A stretch of 64,000 nt of DNA. Origin: Deroplatys truncata (lineage: Eukaryota > Arthropoda > Insecta > Mantodea > Mantidae). The stretch spans positions 4,644,001-4,708,000 of the forward strand of contig CM060990.1 in the NCBI GenBank assembly GCA_030765065.1. Direction: 5' to 3'. Below the pieces are notes generated by a model that made no database searches, was not told the DNA's origin, and saw nothing but the letters and a program-made list of their open reading frames with translations. How positions within the stretch are numbered: the stretch's first letter is position 1; every line of letters begins with the position of its first letter. Positions 62,802 through 64,000 of the stretch are shown here, piece after piece. The translations under genes and the position numbers were made by a program.

Positions 62802-64000
62802 TTACATAAACACCTTATCTCTTAGTACACGTACTTCCATTAAGTATGTGCCCAAGCTTGGCCAGTTTTGGCTGTTTAGAATCAAGTCCCAGCATGCTGT
62901 CCTCCGTCTGTTGGAAGCCAAAAATACTTCCGGTAATAGTTTTTTCCTAATACCCTCCGTCTGCACGCATGCTGCCAAAATATGCGTCCAGTCTTCTTGT
63001 TCCCCGCATAATGGGTAAATCCTTCTGCCATCGTCATCAACAATCTTGCGAGCTTTCCACCCTCCCAACTTAAGCCATGCTATTCCAGTCCTCTGTTTTA
63101 TACCTAATTTCAAAATATATGTTTCCTTACCCCACCTAGTTTTTATTTCATTTTGTAGCTCCAATGTTGATCTTTGTCTACATTCAGATTCTATTTTCAT
63201 CCTGTTTATATCGCATAGTCGTCTTTTGACCTTTCTCACGGCACTGTGTGTATTTTCATTACCCCTTTGCCAGATATCATTTAAGCCAATTTTTGATAAT
63301 TCGCGTTGCAACCCCGCCGCCCACCACTTTGGATGCTCTATGTTGTTCATTTGATGACGATAACATATTGCTCTCAGAGTTGTTTGATCACCTTTAATTA
63401 TTCGCAGCCAGTACCTAACTACGTTTAGTTTAGCAAATACAGCATCTTCCCAGCATCCTACCTCACGAAGAACTCCGTAGTTTAAAGTACCCCTCCCCAA
63501 CCCTAGAATGCGCTTCCAGAAGTAGCATTGTATTTTATTTACATTATCCACCCTCTCCCATCCCCACACTTCACTACCGTATAGTAATGAGGACCTAACC
63601 ATTGCTTCATACATGGTCTGTAATGTTTTTACTGGCATATCTGGTACCCGGGTCAATATCCCTAATACTTCAGAAAGTTGTCCAATTCCTTTGTGTTCTA
63701 TAAACTCCATGTTCTTGTTCCATTTTCCGCACATATCAAACCTTACTCCTAAGTAATCGAAGTGTTTAACATTTTGAATTTCTTCCTCCCCGTAGGTCCA
63801 CTTTTCATGTTGGCCGTACACATATCCATTTTTAAAGGTGACTGTTTTAGTTTTAAGAATATTTACCTCCATACCCCATTGCCTACAGTGTTGTCAAAGA
63901 GCGTTTAAACCAGACTGCAAACCTTTTATCGTTTTAGAAAGAATTACAATGGCATCTGAGTACAAAAGAATTGTTATTTTTGGTCTGCGATTGTCGGTGC
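62802..64000 (-). pseudogene. Non-LTR retrotransposon reverse transcriptase, C-terminal part, decayed
   Basis: On minus, the open frame 63872-62802 (356 residues from its first ATG) shows the thumb region and carboxy end of LINE-type reverse transcriptases: NxxKTKT near the start, HFDYLGVRFD, LYGSEVWGW, and a terminal Cys/His finger (YPLCGEQEDWTHIL...C). The same frame continues upstream through TGA at 63896-63894 to the window edge. There the catalytic box reads LLYSDA (63962-63951), where the family needs two Asp. The element therefore has an in-frame stop and an altered active site, and its 5' part is outside the window. It abuts the satellite array, into which it may have inserted. Confidence 0.8.

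Overview
The window looks like repeat-rich animal DNA, most likely from an arthropod with a large genome. I cannot name a species from the sequence. The evidence is GT-AG introns of about 80 bases, SINE-like and LINE remnants, decayed DDE transposases, microsatellites, a 13 kb satellite array, and three sets of Polinton/Maverick (adintovirus-like) genes. Polintons are virus-like DNA transposons with a protein-primed DNA polymerase, an integrase and capsid genes.

Layout. 1-3506: two copies of a diverged protein-primed type-B DNA polymerase in a 919-base inverted repeat. The minus-strand arm is open and runs off the window; the plus-strand copy is broken. 3507-7957: host-like DNA with a TATA-rich minisatellite and a dead transposase. 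7964-24615: Polinton element 1, all genes on plus, flanked by a GGGGGG target duplication. Its polymerase, integrase, penton-like protein and one small gene are broken. 24622-25879: a short spacer. 25886-45535: Polinton element 2, inverted, flanked by CACCTT on both sides. It is nearly intact, with one nonsense codon in the polymerase, but its polymerase-side end is swollen by about 4.5 kb of repeats. 45542-49324: host repeats (transposase relic, tRNA-like SINE remnants). 49325-62535: a satellite of about 130 bases per unit with two inserted elements. 62540-64000: the 3' part of a decayed non-LTR retrotransposon on minus.

How the genes work together. Both Polintons have the same core order: DNA polymerase, packaging ATPase, two small basic proteins, integrase with chromodomain, penton-like minor capsid protein, a glycine-rich amphipathic protein, double-jelly-roll major capsid protein, adenain-like protease, a protein with two PC4-like repeats, then four small genes. 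Replication would use the polymerase from the terminal repeats. Integration would use the integrase and leave 6-base duplications. Virion assembly would use the capsid proteins, protease and ATPase. From the first small basic gene to the protease, and again in the terminal block, adjacent genes mostly overlap as ATGA or TAATG, identically in both elements. The protease and the PC4-like gene each carry a tiny intron at a conserved position.

The most unusual signals are: palindromic terminal repeats that share only an internal core between the two elements; AGT triplet reiterations at the extreme ends; the stop-start overlap chain; a GC skew that flips between the two ends although all genes point one way; a clustered promoter block resembling the adenovirus E1A enhancer motif; and a secreted cysteine-rich coiled-coil protein found only in element 1.
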